The notes: generated by a model from the letters alone, not told the origin. Shown: positions 1-8,166, counted from the first letter of the stretch. The stretch is DNA of 36,937 bases from Bacillota bacterium (GCA_023421115.1 JAEZUI010000040.1:1-36937); one strand, 5' to 3'. Numbers and translations: made by a program.

Positions 1-1504
1 TCCAACCATATACAGACAAATATGAATTACCGTTTGGTGAGTAATTACAAGCATATTCCATTGTCATTGTACCAATTTGTTGGTGTGTCTGGGTCTCATT
101 GTACTTAATACCTTTACGGAATAATATGTTGTTGATATTACTCCACTCACAACTAAAAGCACCAGCATCTTTTAAAATCATTGTTCCTGTTCCATTATCT
201 TTCCAGTACTCGTAGTCATAACCGCCATGTTGTCCTGTCTTATTTTCAGTGACTGTTTCTGTTGGACTAGTATTACCACCAGTATTGCCACCGGTATTTC
301 CACCAGTATTTCCACCAGTATTTCCACCAGTGCTTCCTGAACCAAAGGAGAAGGAATCAATATTTACCGGTCCATTAAAGCAAAGATACAAATCTTGTGT
401 ACTTGAAGCACCACTAACGGTAGTAGATAATTCCTTATAAGCATCCCAACCGCCAGTTGAAGGTACACTCAAAGAACCTATAAGAGTACCTGTAGGACTG
501 CCCAACCTTAATTGAATAGTTGTGCTAGCGTCACCACCGTAAGCAACACGAGCTTTAAAAGATGATGCTCCGGAGCCAAAGTTAGTTTTATTAAATACAA
601 GATAATCTCCGTTTTCAATATACCCTAAACCATTTCCTCCATTATCAGTTCCTATTTTTTCCATTGTAGAAGAACTTAATGTGTTATATTCTTCTGCTTG
701 TAATGCTGTAAAAGCACTTCTTTCAGTAACAGCTACTCCGGTTTTACTAGCAAGATTACCTCCGGTATCGCCACCAGTGTTTCCGCCACCGGTATTGCCG
801 CCATCACTTCCACCCATGGTAATATTCATTTTTGTCATATTAGCTTGACCACTACTTTGATATCCCTCTACAACCATGGTAACTTCGTACAACCTACCCA
901 TTCTCATGCCTCTAGATTCCCAATGCTTAAAGTGTTCATGGATTGATATAGTTCCGCTTGAACGTTTTTGTGTACGAACACTCCAATACTGTTGGAAAGT
1001 TGAAGTACCTTCAATGGAAGGTTGCTGATTTCTTGTTGTCTCATATATTTCATATGTACCACCATTGGCAGAAAATGTGCCCTTTGGATTATTACTTCCT
1101 GGTGGCTTCCAGGTACCGTAACTCTCAATTATGTAATACTCTACAAGCGGATTTTGCGTCCAACCATATACAGACAAATATGAATTTCCGTTTGGCCTGT
1201 AGTCACATGCGTAATCCATAACAATATTTCCATATGATTGGTAATTCTGTGTTGAACCAAGCTTTTTACCTGTACGGAATAATATATTACCAATATTACT
1301 CCATGAACAACTGAATGTACCGCCTCCATTAAGAGTCATTGTTCCAGTTCCATGGTCTTTCCAATATTCATAGTCATAACCATCAATCTTACCCGTTGCG
1401 TTGTTATTAAGCGTTGGACCTGCTTGTACATTCTTTGGAAACATGCTAAACAAGAAGGTAAAACACATGAAAGTTGAAAAAATCACTTTCAATCTTTTTT
1501 TCAT
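1..1504 (-). CDS. Secreted modular xylanase, GH11-CBM6-GH11 (3' end outside window)
   Basis: Endo-beta-1,4-xylanase that cuts xylan outside the cell. Translating down from the ATG at 1504 (AAAGGGGAG upstream) gives 501 open codons with no stop before the window edge. Residues 1-28 are a signal peptide ending NVQA. Residues about 29-230 are a GH11 jelly-roll: the nucleophile is Glu122 in PLVEYY and the acid/base is Glu213 in VEGYQSSG. Residues about 261-388 match CBM6, a xylan/cellulose-binding family. A Gly-Asn-Thr linker (GGNT repeats) leads to a second GH11 domain from about residue 425, cut off just after YLSVYGW. The two GH11 halves share about 51 of 75 visible residues. Whether a dockerin or other module follows cannot be seen. 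Family assignment is from motifs; the extracellular site is inferred from the signal peptide. Confidence 0.93.
   Translation of the reverse strand, partial: MKKRLKVIFSTFMCFTFLFSMFPKNVQAGPTLNNNATGKIDGYDYEYWKDHGTGTMTLNGGGTFSCSWSNIGNILFRTGKKLGSTQNYQSYGNIVMDYACDYRPNGNSYLSVYGWTQNPLVEYYIIESYGTWKPPGSNNPKGTFSANGGTYEIYETTRNQQPSIEGTSTFQQYWSVRTQKRSSGTISIHEHFKHWESRGMRMGRLYEVTMVVEGYQSSGQANMTKMNITMGGSDGGNTGGGNTGGDTGGNLASKTGVAVTERSAFTALQAEEYNTLSSSTMEKIGTDNGGNGLGYIENGDYLVFNKTNFGSGASSFKARVAYGGDASTTIQLRLGSPTGTLIGSLSVPSTGGWDAYKELSTTVSGASSTQDLYLCFNGPVNIDSFSFGSGSTGGNTGGNTGGNTGGNTGGNTSPTETVTENKTGQHGGYDYEYWKDNGTGTMILKDAGAFSCEWSNINNILFRKGIKYNETQTHQQIGTMTMEYACNYSPNGNSYLSVYGW
262..345 (-). repeat. Gly-Asn-Thr linker repeat in the xylanase
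   Basis: A 12-base unit encoding GGNT is repeated about five times in frame. It forms a flexible linker between CBM6 and the second GH11 domain. A shorter related GGNTGGG stretch lies between the first GH11 domain and CBM6 (around 745-815). Confidence 0.85.
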
Positions 1505-1622
1505 TTTTCGCTCCCCTTTCCTTTTTTACAATTTTTTAATTTCCAAATTTGCCATCTCTTCGAATCTTTATTCCAGCCACCAATCCCCTTCCTTCCAATA
1601 TTAAATATTTTTATTATAATGA

Positions 1623-1641
1623 ACTCTAAATATATTAGAGT
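1623..1641. promoter_or_regulatory. Palindrome just downstream of the xylanase -10 box
   Basis: Seven-base arms ACTCTAA and TTAGAGT flank a five-base AT spacer. It begins directly downstream of the candidate -10 box (1643-1648, minus strand), so it would span the transcription start. That is a typical place for a repressor operator. The regulator is unknown. Confidence 0.35.
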
Positions 1642-1642
1642 A

Positions 1643-1671
1643 ATCATACAAAAAATATAAGTAATAGTCAG
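1643..1671 (-). promoter_or_regulatory. Candidate sigma-A promoter for the xylanase
   Basis: On the minus strand, CTGACT (1671-1666) and TATGAT (1648-1643) are separated by 17 bases. The -10 is good and the -35 moderate. The predicted start lies about 130 bases upstream of the ATG. Confidence 0.35.
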
Positions 1672-1683
1672 TATATATAAGAT

Positions 1684-1711
1684 AGTAAATAGTAAATAGT
1701 AAATAGTAAAT
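1684..1711. repeat. Tandem heptamer, four copies of AGTAAAT
   Basis: Four perfect head-to-tail copies of AGTAAAT lie upstream of the candidate xylanase promoter. This could be simple slippage DNA or a phased binding array; nothing in the sequence decides. Confidence 0.8.
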
Positions 1712-1755
1712 ACTAGATAGTAATGCAAGTATAAATATAAGAACAACAAAAAGAT

Positions 1756-1784
1756 AAGTAACCGGTTTACTAAATCGGTTACTT
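1756..1784. promoter_or_regulatory. Long palindrome, LacI-type operator or GH43 terminator
   Basis: Nine-base perfect arms (AAGTAACCG / CGGTTACTT), with further inner pairing around a three-base loop. The left half also reads AAGTAACCGGTTTACT, a CCGG-centred near-palindrome of the kind bound by LacI-family sugar repressors. A sequence matching at 23 of 29 positions occurs at 7823-7851, which favours a protein-binding site. On the minus strand the stem is followed by a short T-rich stretch, so a weak terminator for the GH43 transcript is the alternative. Confidence 0.5.
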
Positions 1785-1994
1785 TCATGATATCATAAAT
1801 TCCAAACAAAGACAATAAGTTTTTATCAAGAAAATCCGCCTAAACCATGTCTTTTTTTAGTTAAATCAGGACGAATTTTTGTATTAGGAACGAATGAAAT
1901 ACAAGTCCTAACTCAGGAGATAAAGAAAAAACTCAATTTGATAATGTTCTCAGAATATGTGATTAGGAAGTTATTTTTTCATTATTCCCTAAGT

Positions 1995-3413
1995 TTACTC
2001 CAGTGAAAAAGATGCTAAGCTTGCGCCCCCCTCACCTGCATACACAAAATACATCGCATGTATACCATCAGGTATGGCAATATCAGCAGAATATTCCTTC
2101 CATATGTTCGAAAATTCAACGGGTATCTTTGCAAGCTCTTTACCGTCCCAAGATGTCTTAACTAAAAAGTTCCCACGACAATATCCGCGTACCTTAATCT
2201 TGATCTTTTTTACTCCCTTACAATCAAAATATTTAAATCCGGCTGCAGCACTGTCTCTCAGATTGGCTACATAACCGATTTCTTCATCACCATCTTTTCC
2301 ATCCTGAGTTATCTTTGGGAATCGAGTGTCCATCCACTCACCCGGAGCACCCGTATACTTTTCTTCGTGCTTGCAGAATAAATTACATGCTATATATGCC
2401 GGATACTCACCACGTCCTGCAAGTGGACCTCCATTAGAACCACAAGATGTCATCTCTACTTGTGGAATAGTTCCATCCTCACTAAATTCAATCTGCTCAA
2501 TACAACCCTGTCGGCTGAAATTTGTTCCATTAGTGTGCCTATGATAAAATATATACCATTTTCCGTTGATTTCTACAATACTGCCATGATTGTTACCACC
2601 ATAGTACATAGGTTTATTCGCCGGTTTGTAAGAATCAATATGAAGATCGTTATTGCTCACAATAACTCCTTGATATTTAAAACCTTTTGTTGGATATTGG
2701 CTGGTAGCATAACATAGTTCATGGTAAACAATTGAGGAATAGACAAAGTAATAGGTATCCCCTCTCTTTCTTATAGAAGGAGCCTCAAAAAATTCATGTC
2801 CTTCAAATCCGCTGCCCTTGCTATAAGGTTCACTAGGAGCTATAAACGTGGGTTCTTCCACAATAGTGAGCATATCCGACCCAAGGACTGTTACCATGGG
2901 ACCTTTTCTTGACTTATCACCAACTGAACAAAAGCCGGTATACAGATATGTTATCTCTCCTTCTGTCAATACTCCTGGATCAAATTGAGGCTGGTCACCC
3001 TCTCTTTCTCCTAGTCGTATCCCATTGGAATAATGTACATATCCATAGAATTCAAACTTACCTGCTGGCTTATCGCAAACAGCTACCGACACAATTGAAA
3101 CCTTATCAAGAACATAATATAAATAATACTTTCCATCCAGCCCGACTGTGATGTCCGGTGCATAAAGACACATGCTGCCGTCATGATTAAGCGGGTCATC
3201 TGTTTTATTGTAAATCACGCCTTCATATCTCCAGTCAGCCAAATCATCAACGGGTGCCGACCAGCATACATAATCGTTTAAGCAATAGGCATGTCCGTTA
3301 AATCGATCATGCGATCCGTAAACATACACTCTGTTGTTAAAAACATACGGTTCACCATCGGGAATGTATTCCCATGATGGAAGATATGGATTGAAACCTT
3401 GATTTTTCACCAT
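1995..3413 (-). CDS. GH43 glycosidase (beta-xylosidase/arabinofuranosidase type), cytoplasmic
   Basis: Likely removes xylose or arabinose from short xylo- or arabino-oligosaccharides. The 472-residue protein has the five-bladed GH43 fold at about residues 8-320. Probable catalytic residues are Asp19 in IPDGEPYVF (general base), Asp145 in QFDPGVL (pKa modulator) and Glu210 in FFEAPSI (acid); the conserved APD motif is at 85-87. Residues about 335-472 form a beta-rich, CBM6-like carbohydrate-binding domain. There is no signal peptide, so it should act on imported oligosaccharides. ATG at 3413 follows AAAGGAGG. It lies 34 bases downstream of the GH39 gene and is almost certainly cotranscribed with it. 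The exact substrate cannot be fixed by eye. Confidence 0.9.
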   Translation of the reverse strand: MVKNQGFNPYLPSWEYIPDGEPYVFNNRVYVYGSHDRFNGHAYCLNDYVCWSAPVDDLADWRYEGVIYNKTDDPLNHDGSMCLYAPDITVGLDGKYYLYYVLDKVSIVSVAVCDKPAGKFEFYGYVHYSNGIRLGEREGDQPQFDPGVLTEGEITYLYTGFCSVGDKSRKGPMVTVLGSDMLTIVEEPTFIAPSEPYSKGSGFEGHEFFEAPSIRKRGDTYYFVYSSIVYHELCYATSQYPTKGFKYQGVIVSNNDLHIDSYKPANKPMYYGGNNHGSIVEINGKWYIFYHRHTNGTNFSRQGCIEQIEFSEDGTIPQVEMTSCGSNGGPLAGRGEYPAYIACNLFCKHEEKYTGAPGEWMDTRFPKITQDGKDGDEEIGYVANLRDSAAAGFKYFDCKGVKKIKIKVRGYCRGNFLVKTSWDGKELAKIPVEFSNIWKEYSADIAIPDGIHAMYFVYAGEGGASLASFSLE

Positions 3414-3447
3414 TATTACCTGTCCTCCTTTGGTAGCCCTATTTTAG

Positions 3448-4956
3448 TTATTCAATGCCGTAAAATTCATCAGGATCATAGCCTAGATAAGTGTCTGTTA
3501 TATCATTTACAGCAGTAATTTCCAACATGCAAAGGTGATTACATGGGATTGCCACTTTTACCTCATACGTTCCATTCTGTTCAAGCAGTTTTTCATCGGT
3601 TTGGAGCGGCTCAGCAGAAGCCTTAAGTATCTTCAACTGCTCCTTGTTCAAACTACGTGGCTTGCCAAGATTGCTCCAGGTCTTCATAGGGTTAGCATGT
3701 GCTCCTCCTACATCCTTTTTTAATAACAGAGCCTGTTTACCTATAGATGGTACTGTAATTACATAGTCTATATCAGGAGACGGTTTGTGATCGCGCATGT
3801 CATGCCAGTTCCAGCCAATGATTACATACTTGTTGTCACTTTTAGTCACAATTAAATTATCATCCCGGTAAAGCAATTCTTTGCCTGCGTTTGAGAAAAA
3901 TTCAAAAGTATAATAGGTCGGTTTTTTTATGGAGTTCAGCGCAACCAAGCCAAACCCTCCGTGAAATACCGACTTCGGAACATCCATCTCCTCAAATACG
4001 TCACTGAAAGTCCAATAGGAATAAGAATCTGCATATTCTCCAGCTTCACTAAGTATCCGTGCAATGAACGCCGCATTAAAATCCGTATCATGTATCGGGC
4101 AAATAGGCATATAAGAGGTGTTAAATTCTGTTATATGCAAGGGCATATTCGCAATTCGTGGGTAATCAGCCATAATCTGGCGGGTTTCCTTAAGTTCTTC
4201 AATCATCCGCGTCGGTTCACGCATGGTATGGTATATATAATGTCCACGAGTAGTTGGATCATTTGCCGTATAGCAATGACGGGTTATAAAGTCCAAAGGC
4301 GTATTATTCTTTACACAATATTCAAAAAAACCTCTCAACCAGCGTTCGGTGTCAACGCCACAAATTGCAGGTCCACCAATCTGGATACGTGCATCCACAC
4401 TTTTTACAGCCGCAGCTGAGTACTCGTAGAGCTTAAAATACTCTTCCATAGTGCCTGCCCAAAAAGGAATATTTGGTTCATTCCACACTTCAATCGGCCA
4501 AGTGATCACCTCATCCCTGCCATACCTGTCAATCAGATGGTTTAGGGTGTTTATTACAAGTTCTGACCATTTTTCATAAGATACGGGGGGTGTAACGTTG
4601 CCCTTCCAGTAAAATACAGTTTGTTCGCCAGTCTTAAGTTTTTCAGGCATGAAACCAAGTTCAAGGAATGGTCGTATACCATTCTCCATATAAGTGTCCA
4701 TTATTTGATCCAGATAAGTAAAATTGTAAAATGTACTAGTTTTACCGTCCATTTCACACTCACGGTATATACCTACATCATCACAAAACAGCCCATGGCC
4801 GCGGATGTATCGAAAGCGCAGAGTCTCTTGAACCATTTTCAAATGATCAATATACTCTTTTTGCAACGCCAACCCCATCCTACCGGTACCAACACAATAA
4901 TTTGCATAATTTTTGAAAGGCTTACCCGATACAGGCACTTCAATCTTCTTTACCAT
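3448..4956 (-). CDS. xynB: GH39 beta-xylosidase
   Basis: Releases xylose from the non-reducing end of xylo-oligosaccharides with retention of configuration. At 502 residues it matches the usual GH39 length of about 500. The acid/base is Glu160 in EVWNEPN and the nucleophile Glu277 in HITEFNTS. Both numbers coincide with those known for the Thermoanaerobacterium saccharolyticum XynB enzyme. The TIM barrel fills about residues 10-340, followed by beta-sandwich sequence. There is no signal peptide, so it acts in the cytoplasm. AGGAGG precedes the ATG at 4956. It is the first gene of a two-gene unit with GH43, and a repeat element lies only 24 bases upstream of its start. Confidence 0.94.
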   Translation of the reverse strand: MVKKIEVPVSGKPFKNYANYCVGTGRMGLALQKEYIDHLKMVQETLRFRYIRGHGLFCDDVGIYRECEMDGKTSTFYNFTYLDQIMDTYMENGIRPFLELGFMPEKLKTGEQTVFYWKGNVTPPVSYEKWSELVINTLNHLIDRYGRDEVITWPIEVWNEPNIPFWAGTMEEYFKLYEYSAAAVKSVDARIQIGGPAICGVDTERWLRGFFEYCVKNNTPLDFITRHCYTANDPTTRGHYIYHTMREPTRMIEELKETRQIMADYPRIANMPLHITEFNTSYMPICPIHDTDFNAAFIARILSEAGEYADSYSYWTFSDVFEEMDVPKSVFHGGFGLVALNSIKKPTYYTFEFFSNAGKELLYRDDNLIVTKSDNKYVIIGWNWHDMRDHKPSPDIDYVITVPSIGKQALLLKKDVGGAHANPMKTWSNLGKPRSLNKEQLKILKASAEPLQTDEKLLEQNGTYEVKVAIPCNHLCMLEITAVNDITDTYLGYDPDEFYGIE

Positions 4957-4980
4957 GTTAAACCTCCTGTTTTTTTAATA

Positions 4981-5077
4981 AGGTGATTCTAAAAAATAAT
5001 TGATCCTTGGTGCTTCAAAAAAGTTGATTTTAATGGGATAAAACTATATACTAACTAATGATTTTTTTGTAACACCT
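4981..5077 (-). repeat. Intergenic inverted-end element, subfamily B, copy 1
   Basis: A 97-base copy in inverted orientation. It starts AGGTGATTCTAAAAAATAAT and ends TTTTTTTGTAACACCT, so the ends are roughly complementary. It aligns along its whole length with copies at 7131 and 34500. It separates the small Cys-rich gene from the GH39 gene, and TA dinucleotides flank both ends. Confidence 0.85.
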
Positions 5078-5138
5078 AATTATCATAAATATAAATATAT
5101 TCTCACATATCCTTAAAAAACTTGAATGACGAAATTTG

Positions 5139-5420
5139 TTATTCAGAAACCCATTTGTTATTTTTTGAAAGTGGGCATCGCGCATCTTCGAGCTTTGCTC
5201 GAATTTGAACAAAACATCCGCACTGCAGACAAGTGGAACTATAATCAAGATATTTACATTTACTACATTGCAACAATCTAAACTCATAAACCTCATCTCT
5301 AACAAACTTGATCCGTTTATTTTTTGCGAGTTTATCAATTGCATCATTGATTTGAGCCTGGGAAATTTGTGCCCTTACCATCACATTTTCCGAACAGCTT
5401 TTACATTTTTGCTCTATCAT
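5139..5420 (-). CDS. Small Cys-rich, probable zinc-ribbon protein (DUF6171-like)
   Basis: A 93-residue protein of unknown function. It has eight cysteines: C6 and C9 at the N terminus, then C52, C55, C64, C67, C69 and C82. The central pattern CSKC...TCLQCGC and the closing CPLSKNNKW resemble what I recall of DUF6171. It probably binds one or two zinc ions. The start is the ATG at 5420 because AGGTGG lies six bases before it; an earlier in-frame codon at 5450 has no such site. It sits between the GH51 and GH39 genes with repeat elements on both sides, so a role in sugar use is only suggested by position. Confidence 0.75.
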   Translation of the reverse strand: MIEQKCKSCSENVMVRAQISQAQINDAIDKLAKNKRIKFVRDEVYEFRLLQCSKCKYLDYSSTCLQCGCFVQIRAKLEDARCPLSKNNKWVSE

Positions 5421-5462
5421 AATAAACCACCTAAATAAGCTTAATAGCATATTTTTCTGTAT

Positions 5463-5560
5463 AGTAGTTCAAATATAACCTATACATTATGGAAGCATTT
5501 AAGTTTCAGAACCTATGAACATTCTTTTGCTACACAATATAAATAACTGAGTTTTTTTTA
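5463..5560 (+). repeat. Long-form repeat element, partial copy
   Basis: The stretch shares ATAACCTATAC, then TATGGAAGC and TTTAAG, then GAACATT.TTTTGC in order with the long-form element at 28777-28923. The left outer end and the right end are missing or degraded. It lies between the GH51 stop and the Cys-rich gene. Confidence 0.7.
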
Positions 5561-5564
5561 AAAC

Positions 5565-5593
5565 GGCAATTGCAATATGTTTTTGCAATTGCC
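5565..5593 (-). terminator. Stem-loop after the GH51 gene
   Basis: Perfect 11-base arms GGCAATTGCAA and TTGCAATTGCC surround a seven-base loop, 22 bases past the GH51 stop. On the minus strand the stem is followed by GTTTT and then A residues. The T tract is short, so it may be a weak terminator or mainly a 3'-end stabiliser. Confidence 0.6.
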
Positions 5594-5614
5594 TGATTCA
5601 TAAAAAGTCAAAAA

Positions 5615-7093
5615 CTAATTTATCTCCAAGACAACCACAGATTTTGATGGAATTTTACATTTCGCATAATTATCTTCTATTTTGGCTTCTTTAAACACAT
5701 CAATTTTCACTTCATTACTATCTTCAAAGGTGTTCATCGCATTCATTGCCTGAGCTGTGAGAACCTTTCCACCTATACTTTGTACTGTTGTACCCCTTAT
5801 ATCAATGTCAACTTCAATATCTTGTACAGGATTGAGGTTACAAATTGAAACATGTATTTTTCCTTCCTTATTCTGTGATGCTGAAACACTTATCTGAGGT
5901 ATTTTTTCCCCATTACAGGAATACTCAATATTTTCAACTTCAAGAGATAAAAGCTGTGCATCCTTATGCACCTTATACATATCAAAGATATGGTATGTGG
6001 GTGTTAAAAGCATTTTATCCCCTTGGGTTAAAATCATTGCTTGAAGTACATTTACCGTCTGAGCTATATTTGCCATTTGTACTCTTTCACAATAGTTATT
6101 GAAAATATTCAGGCTAATACCTGCTATCAAAGCATCTCTCAATGTATTCTGCTGGTACAAAAAGCCTGGATTCGTGCCAGGTTCCACATCGTACCATGCC
6201 CCCCATTCATCAACTATCAAGTCAACCTTCTTTTCTGGGTCATATTTATCCATTATGGTAGTATGCTTATTAACCAGCTCCTCCATATACAGTGCTTTTT
6301 GGAATGTTTTGAACCATTCTTCTTCATCAAATTCAGTAGCTGAACCCTTCCCAGTAAAGAAATCATGTGGTACGGTATAGTAATGCAAGCTTATTGCATC
6401 CATTAAATTTCCAGCTTCCCTCATCAAAACTTCCGTCCAGTGATAGTCAGCAGTGTTAGCTCCACATGCAACCTTATATATTGTATTGTCTCCATAGTTT
6501 CGCACGTATGTTGAATATCTTCTGTAAAGGTCTGCATAATACTCAGGTCTCATATTTCCACCGCAGCCCCAGTTTTCATTTCCTACTCCAAAATATTTCA
6601 ACTTCCAGGGTTCTTCTTTTCCATTTTGCCTTCTCAAATCAGCCATGGGAGATTTACCATCAAAGGTCATATATTCTACCCACTGCTGCATTTCATGGAC
6701 AGTTCCGCTTCCTACATTACCGCATATATAGGGCTCAGCACCGATCATTTCACAAAATTCTAAAAATTCATGGGTACCAAAATGATTATTTTCAACCACA
6801 CCACCCCAATGAGTATTAATCATATAAGGTCTTTTCTCTTTCGGACCGATTCCATCCATCCAGTGATATTCATCAGCAAAACATCCGCCCGGCCATCTTA
6901 GTACAGGAATCTCCAACTCTTTCAATGCTTCCATTACATCTTTACGGTATCCTTTTATATTTGGAATCTCAGAATCTTCTCCAACCCATATACCCTCGTA
7001 TATACACCTTCCGAGATGCTCCGAGAAATGTCCGTATATATTTTTATTTATTTTTCCTTTTTTAATATCTGCATTCAATATCATTCTAGCCAT
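5615..7093 (-). CDS. abfA: GH51 alpha-L-arabinofuranosidase, cytoplasmic
   Basis: Removes terminal alpha-L-arabinofuranose from arabinoxylan and arabinan fragments with retention of configuration. The 492-residue protein starts at the ATG at 7093 (MARMILNAD), with AAAAGGGG just upstream; an in-frame start at 7126 would add 11 residues but lacks a matching site. The acid/base is Glu173 in GVGNENWG and the nucleophile Glu296 in LIVDEWGAW. The N-terminal TIM barrel shows RWPGGCFADEYHW, and a C-terminal beta-sandwich follows after about residue 390. No signal peptide is present. It works with GH39 and GH43 downstream. Its product arabinose could be a ligand for the fused receptor at 8.2-10.4 kb, which is an inference. 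Confidence 0.95.
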   Translation of the reverse strand: MARMILNADIKKGKINKNIYGHFSEHLGRCIYEGIWVGEDSEIPNIKGYRKDVMEALKELEIPVLRWPGGCFADEYHWMDGIGPKEKRPYMINTHWGGVVENNHFGTHEFLEFCEMIGAEPYICGNVGSGTVHEMQQWVEYMTFDGKSPMADLRRQNGKEEPWKLKYFGVGNENWGCGGNMRPEYYADLYRRYSTYVRNYGDNTIYKVACGANTADYHWTEVLMREAGNLMDAISLHYYTVPHDFFTGKGSATEFDEEEWFKTFQKALYMEELVNKHTTIMDKYDPEKKVDLIVDEWGAWYDVEPGTNPGFLYQQNTLRDALIAGISLNIFNNYCERVQMANIAQTVNVLQAMILTQGDKMLLTPTYHIFDMYKVHKDAQLLSLEVENIEYSCNGEKIPQISVSASQNKEGKIHVSICNLNPVQDIEVDIDIRGTTVQSIGGKVLTAQAMNAMNTFEDSNEVKIDVFKEAKIEDNYAKCKIPSKSVVVLEIN

Positions 7094-7130
7094 TAGTTTT
7101 CCCCTTTTCTTTATATAAATAAACATCTAA

Positions 7131-7231
7131 GATGTTTCAAAAAAATTCATTAGTCAATATATATAGTTCCAACCCAATAAAATCAACTTTTTTGAAACAC
7201 CCATTGACCAGTTATTTTTTAGGAATCACCT
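7131..7231 (+). repeat. Intergenic inverted-end element, subfamily B, copy 2
   Basis: A 101-base copy. Left end GATGTTTCAAAAAAATT, internal TTTTTTGAAACACC, right end GACCAGTTATTTTTTAGG then AATCACCT. It aligns closely with 34500-34601. It fills most of the gap between the DUF3237 stop and the GH51 start, ending 38 bases from the GH51 ATG. Confidence 0.9.
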
Positions 7232-7257
7232 AAATTGAAAATGCACGTTAAGGGATA

Positions 7258-7677
7258 TCATCCCGCCCTATACAGCTTTACTTTCAGCCCCATATCCGTA
7301 TAAACCACTTCCCCTACCAATAAATCCTGATTTAAAAAATTCAAGGCCTTACTGTCTGTGATAATTTTAGGGTATGTTCTGAACAACACATTATTCGATT
7401 CTTTTATTGCATAACCATTATTCTCAATATAAATTTTACAGCTTTCCCCTGTATAATCTTTCCCTTCAAGCATATACCTTGCGGATATAATATGCCTATC
7501 TCCATGCTTTTCTATAATCTGAGTATCAATTCCTCCAGGAAGCACTTCCCCTGTAAAACACTTACCTGTAACACTACCTGTAAAAGGAATCATCACAACA
7601 CTATCACCGTAAAGGTTATTTAATGAAATTTCTTCTTTGATTTCTATGTGTACCATGAATAATTCTTCAAAAATCAA
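7258..7677 (-). CDS. DUF3237 family protein
   Basis: Function unknown. The 139-residue protein shows the DUF3237 pattern of a short N-terminal strand (LFMVHIEI), then GSVTGKCFTGEVLPGG, then a following ARY strand. The family is thought to form a small beta-barrel. There is no signal peptide. The start is a TTG at 7677 because GGGGGGAG lies eight bases upstream; the in-frame ATG at 7656 has only a weak site and would remove a typical N-terminal strand. It lies upstream of the GH51 gene, separated by a repeat element, and has an operator-like sequence about 150 bases upstream of its start. Confidence 0.82.
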   Translation of the reverse strand: MIFEELFMVHIEIKEEISLNNLYGDSVVMIPFTGSVTGKCFTGEVLPGGIDTQIIEKHGDRHIISARYMLEGKDYTGESCKIYIENNGYAIKESNNVLFRTYPKIITDSKALNFLNQDLLVGEVVYTDMGLKVKLYRAG

Positions 7678-7822
7678 ATCATTACTCCCCCCCTTTTGCT
7701 TAATAGTATTTCATTCATAACCATGCCACAATAAGTCATTTAAATATAAACCTTAAATTTAAGATCTATACAACACCCCCTGAAGCATAATCTCTTCCAA
7801 TGATAGGTATTAGTCTTTCATT

Positions 7823-7851
7823 AAGAAACCGGTATAGTAAACCAATTACAT
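7823..7851. promoter_or_regulatory. Operator-like site resembling the one at 1756-1784
   Basis: This stretch matches the complement of 1756-1784 at 23 of 29 positions and keeps the AAACCGGT core plus TAGTAAACC. It lies upstream of the DUF3237-GH51 genes, as its partner lies upstream of the xylanase. A common sugar-responsive repressor is plausible; no regulator gene is in the window. Confidence 0.4.
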
Positions 7852-8066
7852 AAATACTAGCATAATATTGTAAAATGCACAATAATAATTAGAGCATTTA
7901 GTAATACTATAGGTTATTCAAGTGTGTTTAAGAAATGGTAAGTAATACATTATCAATAGCACTTGGAATAAGAATGATAAGTTTGGAATTCAAATGTAAA
8001 TTCTTATATGATGCAGTGAAAGAATTTTAAAGCGCAGGAATAAAATATTGTGTAATGTATTAAACA

Positions 8067-8166
8067 AGGTGATTCCAAAAAATAACTAGTCAATTGCCAT
8101 TTCAAAAATCTGATTTGTGGGGTTTTTTGACTTAAATTTTGAATGGGTTATTTTTTAGAATAGCCC
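8067..8166 (-). repeat. Intergenic inverted-end element, subfamily A, copy 1
   Basis: A 100-base copy in inverted orientation. It starts AGGTGATTCCAAAAAATAAC and ends GTTATTTTTTAGAATAGCCC, with GCCATTTCAAAAATCTGATT inside. It aligns best with 20884-20984. It lies directly downstream of the receptor stop codon. Confidence 0.9.

Larger units (their letters stand above)
1505..1994. other. Intergenic region between xylanase and GH43 genes
   Basis: A 490-base, very AT-rich gap. It holds a candidate xylanase promoter, two palindromes and a heptamer repeat, each listed separately. An AT-rich reading frame on the minus strand (1501-1815) has low-complexity Leu/Tyr/Ile content and no good ribosome binding site, so I do not call it a gene. 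I see nothing else from 1785 to 1994. Confidence 0.7.

Noticed and set aside
262..345. Short regular repeats that could suggest a CRISPR array
   Set aside because: They are in-frame 12-base units encoding a Gly-Asn-Thr linker, with no unique spacers.
1501..1815. 104-codon minus-strand reading frame upstream of the xylanase
   Set aside because: Low-complexity Leu/Tyr/Ile content from AT-rich DNA, no ribosome binding site, and it covers the promoter region of the xylanase.
7112..7140. TTGAAA-17-TATATA on the minus strand before GH51, with the -35 inside the repeat element
   Set aside because: The spacing is ideal, but the predicted start would fall inside the ribosome binding site of the GH51 gene, leaving about 12 bases of leader.
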